A stretch of DNA of 64,000 bases from Microbacterium sp. zg-Y1090 (GCF_030246945.1 NZ_CP126742.1:496001-560000); one strand, 5' to 3'; counted from the first letter of the stretch, positions 1 to 9,753 are shown. The notes: a model not told the origin generated them from the letters alone. Numbers and translations are program-made.

Positions 1-1156
1 CCGGCGCCTGTTCGATCCGCTCCTGGCCGGCGAGGACGTTCTGACCAACCGGCACGCCAACACCACCATCCCGGAGGTGCTGGGCGCCGCCCGCGCCTAC
101 GAGGTGACCGGTGAGGAGCGGTGGGCCGAGATCGTGCGGGCGTACTGGCGGTGCGCGGTCACCGATCGCGGCACGTTCTGCACGGGCGGTCAGACATCGG
201 GGGAGATCTGGACCCCGCCGCACGCCTTCGCCGCCCGCCGCGGCGACAAGACGCAGGAGCACTGCACCGTCTACAACATGATCCGTCTCGCCGACGTGCT
301 CTACCGCTGGGACGGCGACTCGGCGTACCTCGACTACATCGAGCGGAACCTGCACAACGGCATCCTCGCCCAGCAGCATCCGGGCACCGGGATGGTCACC
401 TACTTCCTGCCGCTGCACCCCGGCGCCCGCAAGGCCTGGGGATCGCCGCTGGAGGACTTCTGGTGCTGTCACGGCACCCTGGTGCAGGCCCACACGCGGC
501 ACAGCGCCCTGGCCTTCTACGCGCAGGACGACGCGCTCGTGCTGGCGCAGTACCTCCCGGCGCGGGTCGAGGTGCCGCACGCCGGCGGCACGCTGCGGGT
601 GCAGCTGGCCGGCAGCGAGACGGCCGCGCGCGTCGGACCCGACGCCAACGGCGGCGACGCGGGAGCCCGCCACCGTCCGGATTCGTGGGGCTTCTCGCTG
701 ACGGTCGAGTCGCCCCCCGGGGCCGTCGCGACCGTGCGGCTGCGCCGCCCCGACTGGTGCGACGGCGACCCGGTGGTCGTCGGCGAAGACGGGCGGGATG
801 CCGACGTCGTCACCGGCCCCGGCGGGCACCTCGAGCTGGCGCACCGGGGCGGGCGCGCCGTGTACGAGATCACCCTGCCGATGCGGCTGCGCACCCTCGC
901 CATCCCGGACGAGCCGGGAACCGTCGCGTTCGCGCGGGGCCCCGTGGTGCTCGCCGGCCTCGTCGACCACGACGTGCGGCTGCACGGCGATGCGCAGCGC
1001 CCCGACACGCTGCTGGCCGCCGACAACGAGCGCCAGTGGACGCAATGGCTGAGCGGCTACCGCACCGTCGGCCAGGAGCGTTCCATCCGCTTCCTGCCGC
1101 TGTCCGAGATCGTGGACCAGCCCTACACCGTGTACTTCCCGCTTCACCCCGACTGA
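1..1156 (+). CDS. Glycoside hydrolase family 127 (beta-L-arabinofuranosidase-like), 5' truncated by window edge
   Basis: The frame is open from base 2, so the N-terminus lies outside the window; about 384 residues are visible. The motif HANTTIP near the left edge, SGEIW, QEHC and FWCCHGT match the GH127 active site. In the HypBA1 enzyme a zinc ion is held by a Glu and three Cys and one Cys is the nucleophile; here the E-x-C pair and the CC pair are both present, so the protein should be active. GH127 enzymes remove beta-L-arabinofuranose from plant glycans, which fits the arabinose locus further along. There is no secretion signal in the visible part. The next gene (GH36) begins 12-18 bases downstream, so the two are probably co-transcribed. 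The substrate is inferred from family membership only. Confidence 0.9.
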   Translation, partial: RRLFDPLLAGEDVLTNRHANTTIPEVLGAARAYEVTGEERWAEIVRAYWRCAVTDRGTFCTGGQTSGEIWTPPHAFAARRGDKTQEHCTVYNMIRLADVLYRWDGDSAYLDYIERNLHNGILAQQHPGTGMVTYFLPLHPGARKAWGSPLEDFWCCHGTLVQAHTRHSALAFYAQDDALVLAQYLPARVEVPHAGGTLRVQLAGSETAARVGPDANGGDAGARHRPDSWGFSLTVESPPGAVATVRLRRPDWCDGDPVVVGEDGRDADVVTGPGGHLELAHRGGRAVYEITLPMRLRTLAIPDEPGTVAFARGPVVLAGLVDHDVRLHGDAQRPDTLLAADNERQWTQWLSGYRTVGQERSIRFLPLSEIVDQPYTVYFPLHPD

Positions 1157-1174
1157 CCGAGCACGAGGATGCCG

Positions 1175-3361
1175 ATGCCCACCTCCCCTCTGATCCATCT
1201 CTCCGCCGCCGGCGTCTCGCTGGTCGTGGCCGCGGAGCGCGACCGCCTGCCCGCGATCCTGCACTGGGGGGCTGCGATCGTCGCCGCCGACGCCGATCTG
1301 CAGGCGTTCGCGCTCGCTGAGCGCCGCCGCGGGATCGACGACGTCTCCGACGTGCCGTACCGGCCGAGCATCCTCCCGGAGCACGCCGCCGGGTGGTTCG
1401 GGCGACCGGGACTGAGCGTGCACACGGCGGGCGCCGGCTGGGCGCCGCAGCTGCGCGTGCGGAGGGTGCGCGTCGATGAGCGGGAGCCGGACAGCGAGGT
1501 CACGCAGACCGGAGCGGGGCGCATCACCGTCGACGCCGGCGACCCGGGCGCCGGGATCGACGTGCGGATCGAGCTGGAGCTGGCCCCGGCCGGGCTGGTG
1601 CGCACGCGGGTGAGGGTGCGCAACGCCGCGGCGGACGGCGAGCCGCTCGAGGTGCAGTCCGTCGCGCCGGCACTGCCGGTGCCCACGCGCGCGACCGACG
1701 TGCTCGACTTCGCCGGGCGGTGGGCGCACGAGCGCATCCCGCAGCGGCATGCCGTCGTCCGTGGCACGCACGCCCGCACCTCGCGGCGCGGTCGCACCGG
1801 GCTGGATGCCACGACCGTTCTCGCCGCCGGCGTGCCGGGGTTCTCCTCCGACGCCGGCGAAGTGTGGCTGTCGCACGTGGGGTTCAGTGGCGACCACGAG
1901 CACGCGCTGGACCGCGACGATGCGAGTCTGGCCTTCCGCGGCAGCGAGGTGCTGCTGCCCGGCGAGGTGCGGCTGCGGGGCGGTGAGGAGTACGAGACGC
2001 CGTGGATCCACGGCAGCTACGGCGTCGGCCTGGATGCCGCCGCTGCGCGGTTCCACGCGCACCTGCGGGGGATCTCGCGGTCATCGCGCCGCGACCGGCC
2101 GGTGACCCTCAACGTCTGGGAGGCGGTCTACTTCGACCACGACCCGGCGGTGCTCGCCGACCTCGCCGTGCAGGCCGCGGCACTGGGTGTCGAACGCTTC
2201 GTGCTCGACGACGGCTGGTTCCGCGGCCGCCGCGACGACCGTGCGGGCCTCGGGGACTGGGAGCCGGACCCCACGGTCTGGCCCGACGGGCTGCGTCCTC
2301 TCGCCGATGAGGTGCGACGACAGGGGATGGAGTTCGGGCTGTGGGTGGAGCCGGAGATGATCAACGAGGACTCCGACCTCGCCCGCGCCCACCCCGACTG
2401 GATGCTGCGCGCCGGCCCGGAGCTGCCCGCCCGCTACCGGTTCCAGCAGGTGCTGGACCTCACGAACCCCGACGCGTTCGCCCACATCCTCGGCACGCTC
2501 GACGGACTGATCACCGACATCGGCGTCGCCTACCTCAAGTGGGATCACAACCGGGACCTCGTCGCGGCCGGCCACCCGGCCACCGGCGCCCCCGCGGTGC
2601 ACGATCAGACCCTCGCGCTGTACCGGATGCTCGACGAGCTGCGCGCCCGGCACCCGCAGCTCGAGATCGAGAGCTGCGCCTCGGGCGGAGGCCGCGTCGA
2701 CCTCGGCATCCTCGCGCGCGCCGACCGCGTGCACCCCTCGGACAGCCACGACCCGATCGACCGCTTCCACATCCTGCGCTGGACCGGCCTGCTCGTGCCG
2801 CCGGAGATGATGGGGTCGCACGTGGCCTCACCGGTGTCGAGCGTGACGGGCCGCACCCACGATCTGCACTACCGCTGCGCGGTGGCCTTCCTCGGGCACT
2901 TCGGCATCGAATGGGACATCCGGGAGCTGGCAGCGGACGACCGTGCCGCGCTGCAGCGGTGGATCGCGGACTACCGCCGCTTCCGCGGGCTCATCCAGAC
3001 CGGCGCCGCCGTCGGTGGTGGCGAGCTCGACCCCGCCGGTCCGGCGCTGCGGGGCGTGGTCGCCCCCGACCGGGGCGAGGGTCTCTTCACGATCGTGACG
3101 CCCGCCACCACGCCCGACACGCTCTCCCGCGTGCGGCTGCCGGGCTTGGCCGACGAGCGACGCTACCGGGTCACCTCGACCGCGCCGGAGTCGCTCGGCC
3201 CGCCGTGGCAGGTGCCCGACTGGCTGCGGCTGACCCCGGGGCTGGGTCGCGCGGGAGACGCCCCGGTGCTCTCGGGCTCGATGCTGCGCACGGTGGGACT
3301 CGAATTCCCCACGTTCCACCCCGAGCGCGCCGCGGTCGTGCACGTCGCGGCGGTGGACTGA
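1175..3361 (+). CDS. Alpha-galactosidase, GH36 family
   Basis: Hydrolyses terminal alpha-galactosides, probably in the cytoplasm since no signal peptide is seen. The 728-residue length is normal for GH36. The nucleophile Asp is D457 in YLKWDHNRD; the acid/base Asp is D523 in PSDSHDP; ESCASGGGRVDLGIL is the substrate-binding segment between them. ATG codons exist at 1169 and 1175. The GAGG at 1165-1168 is well placed only for 1175, so that start is chosen. The gene ends one base before the stop codon of the convergent oxidoreductase gene, leaving no room for a terminator. Together with the GH127 gene it suggests intracellular trimming of imported galactose- and arabinose-containing oligosaccharides. 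Confidence 0.93.
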   Translation: MPTSPLIHLSAAGVSLVVAAERDRLPAILHWGAAIVAADADLQAFALAERRRGIDDVSDVPYRPSILPEHAAGWFGRPGLSVHTAGAGWAPQLRVRRVRVDEREPDSEVTQTGAGRITVDAGDPGAGIDVRIELELAPAGLVRTRVRVRNAAADGEPLEVQSVAPALPVPTRATDVLDFAGRWAHERIPQRHAVVRGTHARTSRRGRTGLDATTVLAAGVPGFSSDAGEVWLSHVGFSGDHEHALDRDDASLAFRGSEVLLPGEVRLRGGEEYETPWIHGSYGVGLDAAAARFHAHLRGISRSSRRDRPVTLNVWEAVYFDHDPAVLADLAVQAAALGVERFVLDDGWFRGRRDDRAGLGDWEPDPTVWPDGLRPLADEVRRQGMEFGLWVEPEMINEDSDLARAHPDWMLRAGPELPARYRFQQVLDLTNPDAFAHILGTLDGLITDIGVAYLKWDHNRDLVAAGHPATGAPAVHDQTLALYRMLDELRARHPQLEIESCASGGGRVDLGILARADRVHPSDSHDPIDRFHILRWTGLLVPPEMMGSHVASPVSSVTGRTHDLHYRCAVAFLGHFGIEWDIRELAADDRAALQRWIADYRRFRGLIQTGAAVGGGELDPAGPALRGVVAPDRGEGLFTIVTPATTPDTLSRVRLPGLADERRYRVTSTAPESLGPPWQVPDWLRLTPGLGRAGDAPVLSGSMLRTVGLEFPTFHPERAAVVHVAAVD

Positions 3362-3362
3362 C

Positions 3363-4379
3363 CTAGCGCGCCGCGCCCACCTGCGCCCTGGCCGCGCCGA
3401 ACACCGCGGCCAGGCTCACCGGCGTGCCCATGGTCGACGACGCGACCGCCGCCTCGACCATCGCCAGACTCCACACGTTCGCCGCGATCTCACCCGAGGG
3501 TGCGGGTCCGCCGTCGAGGGCGCCGACGAACTCCGCCAGTGCGGCATCCAGGCCTTCGGCGGCCTCGTCGAGCGGCTGCACGGTCGGCGGGGCGTCGCCG
3601 GACTGCGCGACCACGTGGTCTTCGCCGTCCCACTCGGCTGCACCCCCTGCCGCGTCGCCGCGCCAGTGGCCGTTCCACGATGTCGTCAGGCCGTCGGCGC
3701 ACCAGCTGCCGGAGTAGGCGAAGCGGGCGCCGTCGTTGAAGCGGAACACCGCGTGCGCGGCGGCCGCGCCCCGGTACCAGCTCCACGACGGGGAGTACTC
3801 CTCGCACCAGACCGTCACGGGCTCGCTGCCCAGCAGGTACCGCGCCTGGTCGAAGGTGTGCACGGCCATGTCGAGGAGCAGAGGCGATGCCATCCGGTCG
3901 CGGAAGCCGCCGAAACGCGGGTTCTGACGGAACCGGGCGTCGAGCTGCTCCGCGCCGCCCAGCGTGTCGAGGGCGTCGCGCAGGGCACGGATGCCGCGGG
4001 CATGCCGGCGCGACTGGCTGGTCGCCAGCAGCGTGCCGGTGTCGTCGCTGATCGCGGCGAGATGCAGCGCGCCGGCCAGGGTGGGGGCGACGGGCTTCTC
4101 GCTGAGCACGGGCACCCCGGCGCGCAGGGCCGCGCTGCTGACCTCGACATGCGCCTCGGGCACCGTGACGTTGAGCAGCATCCCGGCATCCACCGCCCGC
4201 AGGGCCTCGGAGACCGTCGCCGTGCAGGGGATGTCCCAGCCGCGTTCCCGCACCGCCGCCTGCGCCGCGTCGGGAACGATGTCGACGACGGCCGCCACCC
4301 ACAGGTCGTCCCGACGGGCCACCGCGTCCATCCATGCCCGGCCCATGCCGCCGGCACCCACGATGACGACCTGTCTCAT
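3363..4379 (-). CDS. Gfo/Idh/MocA family oxidoreductase (ThuB-like)
   Basis: NAD(P)-dependent sugar dehydrogenase of 338 residues. The N-terminal Rossmann fold starts with [10 protein letters not shown]; the SEKPVAP segment carries the family EKP lysine; [15 protein letters not shown] supplies the catalytic Asp/His region. Its ATG overlaps the TGA of the ThuA-like gene (ATGA), so the two are translationally coupled. In rhizobia the neighbouring pair thuA-thuB oxidises trehalose-type disaccharides to 3-keto sugars, and ThuB is the Gfo/Idh/MocA member. That role is inferred here from synteny; the exact sugar is unknown. Other Gfo/Idh/MocA substrates such as inositol or glucosides remain possible. 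Confidence 0.85.
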   Translation of the reverse strand: MRQVVIVGAGGMGRAWMDAVARRDDLWVAAVVDIVPDAAQAAVRERGWDIPCTATVSEALRAVDAGMLLNVTVPEAHVEVSSAALRAGVPVLSEKPVAPTLAGALHLAAISDDTGTLLATSQSRRHARGIRALRDALDTLGGAEQLDARFRQNPRFGGFRDRMASPLLLDMAVHTFDQARYLLGSEPVTVWCEEYSPSWSWYRGAAAAHAVFRFNDGARFAYSGSWCADGLTTSWNGHWRGDAAGGAAEWDGEDHVVAQSGDAPPTVQPLDEAAEGLDAALAEFVGALDGGPAPSGEIAANVWSLAMVEAAVASSTMGTPVSLAAVFGAARAQVGAAR

Positions 4380-5149
4380 GCGCCGCCTGCCTCCGTCGGG
4401 GCCGGCGCCGCCGCGAACTCGTCGAGCGGGCGCATCGTCAGCCGGGGCGCCTCTCGGGGACGGTCCTGAGCGGCCCAGAGCGCCGCATTGCAGAGCACCC
4501 GCCGGATGCCGGGGTGGTGGTACACGGGGTAGTCCTGGTCGCCGGGCGAGAAGTAGAACACGCGGCCGTGGCCGCGGGCGAACGTCATCCCCGAGCGGAA
4601 CACCTCACCCCCGCTGAAGCCCGAGACGAAGACGAGATCGTCCGGCTGCGGCACGTCGAAGAACTCGCCGTACATCTCCTGGCGGGGGATGACGATGGGC
4701 TGCGGCACGCCGTGCGCCAGCGGATGCGTGGGGGCGACCGTCCACACCAGTTCGCGGTCGTCGGCCTGCCGCCAGCGCAGCGTGCAGGTGGTGCCCATCA
4801 GGCGCGTGAAGATCTTCGACAGATGCGCCGAGTGCAGGGCGACCAGCCCCATGCCGGCGAGCACGTGGTGGTGCACGCGCTCGACGACCTCGTCCGCGAC
4901 GGCGTCGTGCCGCACGTGACCCCACCAGTACAGGACGTCGGTGGCGGCCAGGCGCTCCTCGGACAGCCCGTGCGCGTCGTCGTCGAGCGTCGCGGTGTCG
5001 ACGACGACCTCGTGGCCGAGACCGTCGCGCAGCGCGGCGGCGATGGTGCCGTGGATGGTGTCCGGGTAGAGGCGCCGGGTGAGGGCGTCGTTCTTCTCGT
5101 GGTGGTTCTCGCCCCACACCAGAGCGCGGACGGTTCGTGTGCGCGTCAC
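4376..5149 (-). CDS. ThuA-like trehalose utilisation protein
   Basis: A 257-residue protein of the ThuA family (glutamine-amidotransferase-like fold). Recognisable family segments are [56 protein letters not shown] and [18 protein letters not shown]. ThuA proteins act with a Gfo/Idh/MocA dehydrogenase in keto-sugar metabolism. The GTG start at 5149 overlaps the TGA of the upstream permease (GTGA), and its own stop overlaps the ATG of the oxidoreductase, so four consecutive genes are coupled. The longer open frame running upstream of this start is only a shadow of the permease gene and was discarded. Confidence 0.88.
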   Translation of the reverse strand: MTRTRTVRALVWGENHHEKNDALTRRLYPDTIHGTIAAALRDGLGHEVVVDTATLDDDAHGLSEERLAATDVLYWWGHVRHDAVADEVVERVHHHVLAGMGLVALHSAHLSKIFTRLMGTTCTLRWRQADDRELVWTVAPTHPLAHGVPQPIVIPRQEMYGEFFDVPQPDDLVFVSGFSGGEVFRSGMTFARGHGRVFYFSPGDQDYPVYHHPGIRRVLCNAALWAAQDRPREAPRLTMRPLDEFAAAPAPTEAGGA

Positions 5150-6054
5150 CCCTTGAAAGCCCCGTCCATGATGCCGGCGACCATGCGGCGTCCGACGAAG
5201 AAGAAGACGATGAGCAGGGGGAGCGTCGCCATGAACGATCCGCCCATCGTGAGGGCGAGGTCGATGGTGCGGTTCGCCTGCAGCTGCTTCAGCACGATCT
5301 GCACGGTGAACAGCTCCGGCGACTTCAGCACGATGAACGGCCACATGAAGTCGTTCCACACCGACGTGAACGTGATGAGGCCCAGCACGAAGGCGGCGGG
5401 CCGCACGACGGGGAAGCCGATGCGCCAGAAGATCTGCCAGCTGTTGGCTCCGTCGATGCGCGCGGCCTGCATCAGCTCGTCGTTGAGGGTCGTGGACATG
5501 TGCTGACGCATCCAGAAGATGCCGAACGCGCTCGCGAGCCCCGGCACGATGATCGCCTGCAGGGTGTCGACCCAGTCCAGCCAGGAGATGATCAGGTACT
5601 GCGGGATCACGCTCAGCTGCGCCGGAACGGTCATCGTCAGCAGGACGATGAGGAACAGCGCATTGCGGCCGGGGAACTGCAGCTTCGCGAACGCGAAGCC
5701 GGCGAGGGCGCACAGGATCGCGGTGATGACCGCGACCGTCAGCGACACGATGACGCTGTTGAGCAGCGACTGGAAGAACGGCACCGTCTCGAAGACCTTC
5801 GCGGCGATGTCGGCGAAGTTGAAACCCGGGTACAGCCGCGGCGGGATCGACGTGACCGCGCTCGCTCCCACCGAGGCGATGACGAACATGTAATAGAGCG
5901 GGAAGACGCTGATGAAGACCGCGCCGATGAGCAGCGCGTAGACGGGCCAGCCCACCTTGCCCACCCGCCCGCCGTGGCGGCGCCGGTTCAGCTGGGGGCG
6001 GACCAGGGCTTCCTGCGGTGATTGCGGGACCGCCTGATCGATCACGTCGGACAT
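5146..6054 (-). CDS. Carbohydrate ABC transporter permease (MalG type)
   Basis: Inner-membrane permease of 302 residues with about six hydrophobic segments. It has the binding-protein-dependent permease motif around [20 protein letters not shown] (the EAA loop that contacts the ATPase) and ends in the typical MDGAFKG tail of CUT1 MalG-like proteins. The ATG at 6054 overlaps the stop of the companion permease (ATGA). The upstream read-through of this frame into a 1110-residue ORF is not real. It works with the next permease and the lipoprotein SBP. No ATPase lies in the operon, so an ATPase from elsewhere is needed. Confidence 0.93.
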   Translation of the reverse strand: MSDVIDQAVPQSPQEALVRPQLNRRRHGGRVGKVGWPVYALLIGAVFISVFPLYYMFVIASVGASAVTSIPPRLYPGFNFADIAAKVFETVPFFQSLLNSVIVSLTVAVITAILCALAGFAFAKLQFPGRNALFLIVLLTMTVPAQLSVIPQYLIISWLDWVDTLQAIIVPGLASAFGIFWMRQHMSTTLNDELMQAARIDGANSWQIFWRIGFPVVRPAAFVLGLITFTSVWNDFMWPFIVLKSPELFTVQIVLKQLQANRTIDLALTMGGSFMATLPLLIVFFFVGRRMVAGIMDGAFKG

Positions 6055-7019
6055 CAGCGCGCCTTCCGGGTGCGGGTGGTGAGGAAGAAGTTGATGAGGG
6101 AGACCACGACGACGATGACGAAGAGTGCGACGCCGACCGCAGAGCCGTAGCCGAACTCGAACTGGCCGAAGCCCTGCTCGTAGAGGAACAGCGCGAGCGT
6201 CTGGCACTGCCGGCCACCGCCGCAGGTGAGCCCTGATTCCGGGGCGACCAGCAACGGCTCGGTGAAGATCTGCAGTCCGCCGATCGTCGACATGATCACG
6301 GTGAAGATGATGATGGGCCGCAGCGACGGGATGGTCAGGTGGATGAACTGCTGCCACCCCGACGCCCCGTCGACGGAGGCGGCTTCGTACATCTCGCGGG
6401 GCAGGGCCTGCAGGCCCGCCAGGTACAGCAGGGTGTTGTAGCCGAACCACCGCCACATCACCATCGACGAGATCACGATCCACGAGCCGACCTGCGACGA
6501 CAGGAAGTTCACGGCCGGGATGCCGAAGATGTCGAGCATCCAGTTGATGAGGCCGAAGTTCTTGTCGAAGATCTGGGCGAACACCAGGGCGGTCGCGGCG
6601 ACCGACGTGATGTAGGGGACCAGCAGCGCCATGCGGAAGAAGTTGGCCATCTTGAGCGTCGCGTGGTTCAGCAGGTGCGCGAGTCCCAGGGCGAGCATCA
6701 GCTGCGGGATGGTCGAGATGAGGAAGATGCCGAAGGTGTTGACGAAGGCGTTCCAGAAACGCTGGTCTGCGAAGAGCCGCTCGAAGTTGGCCAGCCCCAC
6801 GAAGGTCTGCTCGCCGATCGGGTTCCAATCGAACAGGGCGACGTAGAACGTGAACAGCAGCGGGAAGAGGCCGAAGATCGCGAAGATCACGAAGAACGGC
6901 GCGATGTAGAGGTACGGCGCCACGCGCTCGGCCAGCGGCTGGCGGATCACCTGGCGGGGCGGCCGATCGCTGCGACGGGCCTTCTTCTGGACGGGGATGG
7001 CGGTCGCCGTCGCGGTCAT
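6054..7019 (-). CDS. Carbohydrate ABC transporter permease (MalF type)
   Basis: Permease of 321 residues with about six membrane segments, beginning after a basic cytoplasmic tail ([12 protein letters not shown]). The EAA loop is in [19 protein letters not shown], as expected for CUT1 MalF-like partners. The stop overlaps the start of the second permease. It lies 66 bases downstream of the SBP stop, so SBP and permeases are one operon. A periplasmic-type loop contains TCGGGRQCQ, with two cysteines close together, which is common in this subfamily. The transported sugar cannot be read from the sequence; the ThuA/ThuB neighbours suggest a disaccharide. Confidence 0.93.
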   Translation of the reverse strand: MTATATAIPVQKKARRSDRPPRQVIRQPLAERVAPYLYIAPFFVIFAIFGLFPLLFTFYVALFDWNPIGEQTFVGLANFERLFADQRFWNAFVNTFGIFLISTIPQLMLALGLAHLLNHATLKMANFFRMALLVPYITSVAATALVFAQIFDKNFGLINWMLDIFGIPAVNFLSSQVGSWIVISSMVMWRWFGYNTLLYLAGLQALPREMYEAASVDGASGWQQFIHLTIPSLRPIIIFTVIMSTIGGLQIFTEPLLVAPESGLTCGGGRQCQTLALFLYEQGFGQFEFGYGSAVGVALFVIVVVVSLINFFLTTRTRKAR

Positions 7020-7085
7020 GATTGCTCCCTCGATCGTCGGGGGTGGGGCCCGGCCGCACGCCGGGCCCCACCGATGGGTGACGGC

Positions 7086-8363
7086 TCAGCCGCCGAGCGC
7101 GGCCTTGGCGCTCGAGACGCCGGTCGACCAGGCCTCGCGCGGCGCGACGTTGCCGGCTTCCATGTCGACCAGGGTGTTCAGCAGCGCGGCGCCGATGGCG
7201 CTGGTGTCCGGCCCGTTGAGGAAGGAGTTGAACTGCAGCACGGACTCGCTGATGACCTCGCCGATCTGGGAGTCCCCGTAGAACGGGTCGGTGTAGCTGA
7301 GCACCTCCTCGCTCTCGAGTGCGGACTTGGCGGCAGGGAACGTGCCCGTCTCGGCGAAGTGCTCGGTCTGCGCCTCGGGGGTCAGCATGGTCTGGATGTA
7401 CTGCCAGGCCGCTTCGGGGTTCTTCGCCCGGGCGGGGATGGCGATGACGCTGCCGCCCCAGTTGCCGCCGACGCCCGGGACCGCGGCGACGCGCCACAGG
7501 CCCTCGGTGTCGGGGGCGTCGGTCTTGTAGCCCGAGAGCATCCACGACGGCGCCGTCGACACGGCGAACGCCGCGTTGGCGCGACCCGGCGCCCAGCCCG
7601 ACGACCAGGCGGCGATCCCCGCGCTGATGCCGGCTTCGTAGGCGCGGACGGCGACGTCGAACGCTTCCTCCACCTCGCCGTTGGTGTCGAAGGTGACCTC
7701 GCCCTCGGGCGAGTAGTACTTCTCGCTCACCTGGTTCACGGCGGCGAAGAACACCGTCGTCTCGACGTTGTCGACGAAGGGCTGCCCGGTGGCGGCGGTG
7801 TACTTCTCGCCCATCTCGATGAACGAATCCCAGTCCGACCACATGGCGGCGACCTCGTCCGGGTCGCTGGGGAGCCCCGCGGCCTCGAAGAGGTCGGCGC
7901 GGTAGGCGAAGCCCAGACCGCCGACGTCGGTGGGGATGCCGATGATGGATCCGTCCTCGGCGGTGGCCTCGCCGATCGCCCAGTCGAGGTAGTCCTCGCC
8001 CAGGTCGTCGCCGCCGAGCGTGCGCAGGTCGATGAAGTTGCTCGGGTTCTCGATGAACTTCGGCAGCTCGTCGTTCTGGATCATGACGAGGTCCGGCACG
8101 CGGCCGCCGGCCAGCGCCGCGGTCAGCGCGGTGGCGGTCTCGGCGGTGCTTCCCACCTCCGACAGCTTCACCTTGGCGTCGGGGTTCTTCTCGAGGTAGC
8201 GCTCGACCGAGTCCTTCTGGCCGATGCCGGTGAAGGACCAGAACTCGAACTCGGCGTTCGGGTCGCCCGAACTCTCGCCCGAACCTCCCGAGGTGCATCC
8301 GGACATCAGCAGTGCGAGAGTGCCGACCGCTGCGATGGGCAGGGCCAGTTTGCGACGGTTCAC
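7086..8363 (-). CDS. Extracellular sugar-binding lipoprotein (ABC transporter SBP family 1)
   Basis: A 425-residue solute-binding lipoprotein anchored outside the membrane that delivers a sugar to the two permeases downstream. After a short basic start (NRRK) and a hydrophobic core comes the lipobox LMSGC, then a Gly/Ser linker. The mature part reads as a CUT1 binding protein (AEFEFWSFTGIGQKDSVERY, GIPTDVGGLGFAYRADLF). The GTG start at 8363 is chosen because GAGGAG lies five bases upstream; the longer frame extending to 8777 overlaps the promoter and operators. Expression is expected to be under the divergent LacI regulator, since an 18-bp perfect palindrome lies just downstream of its predicted promoter. 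Confidence 0.93.
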   Translation of the reverse strand: MNRRKLALPIAAVGTLALLMSGCTSGGSGESSGDPNAEFEFWSFTGIGQKDSVERYLEKNPDAKVKLSEVGSTAETATALTAALAGGRVPDLVMIQNDELPKFIENPSNFIDLRTLGGDDLGEDYLDWAIGEATAEDGSIIGIPTDVGGLGFAYRADLFEAAGLPSDPDEVAAMWSDWDSFIEMGEKYTAATGQPFVDNVETTVFFAAVNQVSEKYYSPEGEVTFDTNGEVEEAFDVAVRAYEAGISAGIAAWSSGWAPGRANAAFAVSTAPSWMLSGYKTDAPDTEGLWRVAAVPGVGGNWGGSVIAIPARAKNPEAAWQYIQTMLTPEAQTEHFAETGTFPAAKSALESEEVLSYTDPFYGDSQIGEVISESVLQFNSFLNGPDTSAIGAALLNTLVDMEAGNVAPREAWSTGVSSAKAALGG

Positions 8364-8417
8364 AACAGCTCCTCTTCTTCGGGGACATGTGTCTGCGGAG
8401 GCCGCCATGGCCTCGGG

Positions 8418-8435
8418 CGAGAGATCGATCTCTCG
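8418..8435. promoter_or_regulatory. LacI-type operator 1 (perfect 18-bp palindrome)
   Basis: CGAGAGATCGATCTCTCG is its own reverse complement. It sits between the SBP gene and its divergent LacI regulator, about nine bases downstream of the predicted minus-strand -10 box, where a bound repressor would block transcription. A near copy of the core occurs 8580-8591. Confidence 0.75.
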
Positions 8436-8443
8436 TTCGGGAC

Positions 8444-8473
8444 ACAGTAGGCCCGGCCGACGGATGCTGGCAA
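8444..8473 (-). promoter_or_regulatory. Predicted promoter of the SBP-permease-thuAB-like operon
   Basis: Reading the minus strand, a -35 box TTGCCA (8473-8468) and a -10 box TACTGT (8449-8444) are separated by 18 bases. The palindromic operator follows directly downstream, consistent with repression by the LacI protein encoded divergently. Confidence 0.55.
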
Positions 8474-8579
8474 GACATCTGCCGAGAAATCCCTCCAACG
8501 ATGTAAGAGCCGCTGCGCTGCGACGATTCGTTCCGATGAGATGAATGCCGGTGGGTCGACGTGCAATGATCGGGGACCA

Positions 8580-8591
8580 GAGAACGATCTC
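8580..8591. promoter_or_regulatory. LacI-type operator 2 (GAGA-N4-TCTC)
   Basis: GAGAACGATCTC differs from the centre of operator 1 (GAGATCGATCTC) at one position. It lies 26 bases ahead of the regulator's start codon, suggesting autoregulation and possible looping between two sites about 159 bp apart. Confidence 0.6.
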
Positions 8592-8617
8592 ACCGCTGCG
8601 GCCGCTCAGGAGGAGCC

Positions 8618-9622
8618 ATGTCACGCCCCACGCTCGTCGACGTCGCCCATGCGGCGGGTGTCTCCCGGGCCACGGCCGCCCGCGTCCTCGCCGGCGCGAC
8701 CAACGTCGACCCGGCGATGTCGGTCGCCGTCGAGCGGGAGGCGCGGCGGCTGGGGTACGAGACCAACTTCGCCGCACGGGTGCTGCGGGGCGGCCGCTCG
8801 GGGGCGATCGGCATCGTCATCGCCCTCAACGAGCTCGACAGCGTCGGGGGGTCCTTCTTCACCGCGGTGCTGAAGGGGGCGGCCAAAGGGCTGTCCGCCG
8901 GTGAGGCGCAGCCCGTGCTGCTGCCGGCAGAGGATGAGGACCGGGATCGCATTCCCCGGTTCCTGCGCTCCGGCGCCCTCGACGGCGTCATCGTGATCCT
9001 GCAGCACGAGATCACCCACCTGGTGGCACAGCTGGCCCAGTCGCCCGTTCCCATCGCCTGGGTGGGTCGCCCTGCGGAGGACGTCGGCAGCGACGCCGTC
9101 GTCATCGACTGCGACAACTACGGCGGTGGGGTGCTCGCTGCCCAGGCGCTCGTGGATGCCGGCCGGCGCACGATCGGCATCATCGCCGGCCCGCCCGACA
9201 TGGCGCAGGCGCAGGAGCGCCTGCAGGGATGCAAGGACGAGCTCGCTCGCCACGGCGTGGTCGCGGGCCCGGTCGTGCACGGTGACTTCACTGCCGACAG
9301 CGGGTCCGCCGCGATGGCTCGTCTCCTGCAGCGCGCGCCCGGGTTGGACGGGGTGTTCGCGTGCTCGGATCTCATGGCATCCGGTGGGCTGCGCGTGCTG
9401 CAGGCGGCCGGCCGCCGCGTGCCCGACGAGGTGTCGCTGGTGGGGTTCGACGATGTCGTCGTCGCCGTGACATCGGACCCGCCGCTGACGACCGTGCGTC
9501 AGCCCCTGGAGGAGATGGGGCGCGCAGCGGCCGAGGCGCTGCTGGCGCGTATCGAGGGCAGAGCCGAGGGGGGAAGCATCGTGCTGCCCACGACGCTGGT
9601 GCGCCGCGAGACGCTCATCTGA
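8618..9622 (+). CDS. LacI family transcriptional regulator (of the SBP/ThuAB-like operon)
   Basis: A 334-residue sugar-responsive repressor. The N-terminal helix-turn-helix reads TLVDVAHAAGVSRATAARVL, followed by the hinge region (AARVLRGGRSGAIGIVI) and a periplasmic-binding-protein-like effector domain ending PTTLVRRETLI. The start is fixed by CAGGAGGAGCC directly upstream. It is divergent from the SBP operon, and the shared 254-bp gap contains two related palindromes, so local control is very likely. The effector is unknown; the cluster suggests a disaccharide or keto sugar. Confidence 0.92.
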   Translation: MSRPTLVDVAHAAGVSRATAARVLAGATNVDPAMSVAVEREARRLGYETNFAARVLRGGRSGAIGIVIALNELDSVGGSFFTAVLKGAAKGLSAGEAQPVLLPAEDEDRDRIPRFLRSGALDGVIVILQHEITHLVAQLAQSPVPIAWVGRPAEDVGSDAVVIDCDNYGGGVLAAQALVDAGRRTIGIIAGPPDMAQAQERLQGCKDELARHGVVAGPVVHGDFTADSGSAAMARLLQRAPGLDGVFACSDLMASGGLRVLQAAGRRVPDEVSLVGFDDVVVAVTSDPPLTTVRQPLEEMGRAAAEALLARIEGRAEGGSIVLPTTLVRRETLI

Positions 9623-9753
9623 CCGACACGCAGCGTCACACGGCGAAAGCCATCGACACACATCGGCGTGACGCGTGACGGGAGGCCGGGACTTTCCTAA
9701 TCTGGGCGCACCGCCCCCTCGCGCTCGCCGTGGGCCGCCCCTCCGGGAGAACC

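Noticed and set aside
4376..6217. A 613-codon minus-strand open frame
   Set aside because: Only the part from 5149 is the ThuA-like protein; upstream it is an Arg/His-rich shadow of the permease gene.
5146..8478. A 1110-codon minus-strand open frame
   Set aside because: Only the last 302 codons (from 6054) encode a protein, the MalG-type permease. The rest is an out-of-frame shadow of the other permease and the SBP gene.
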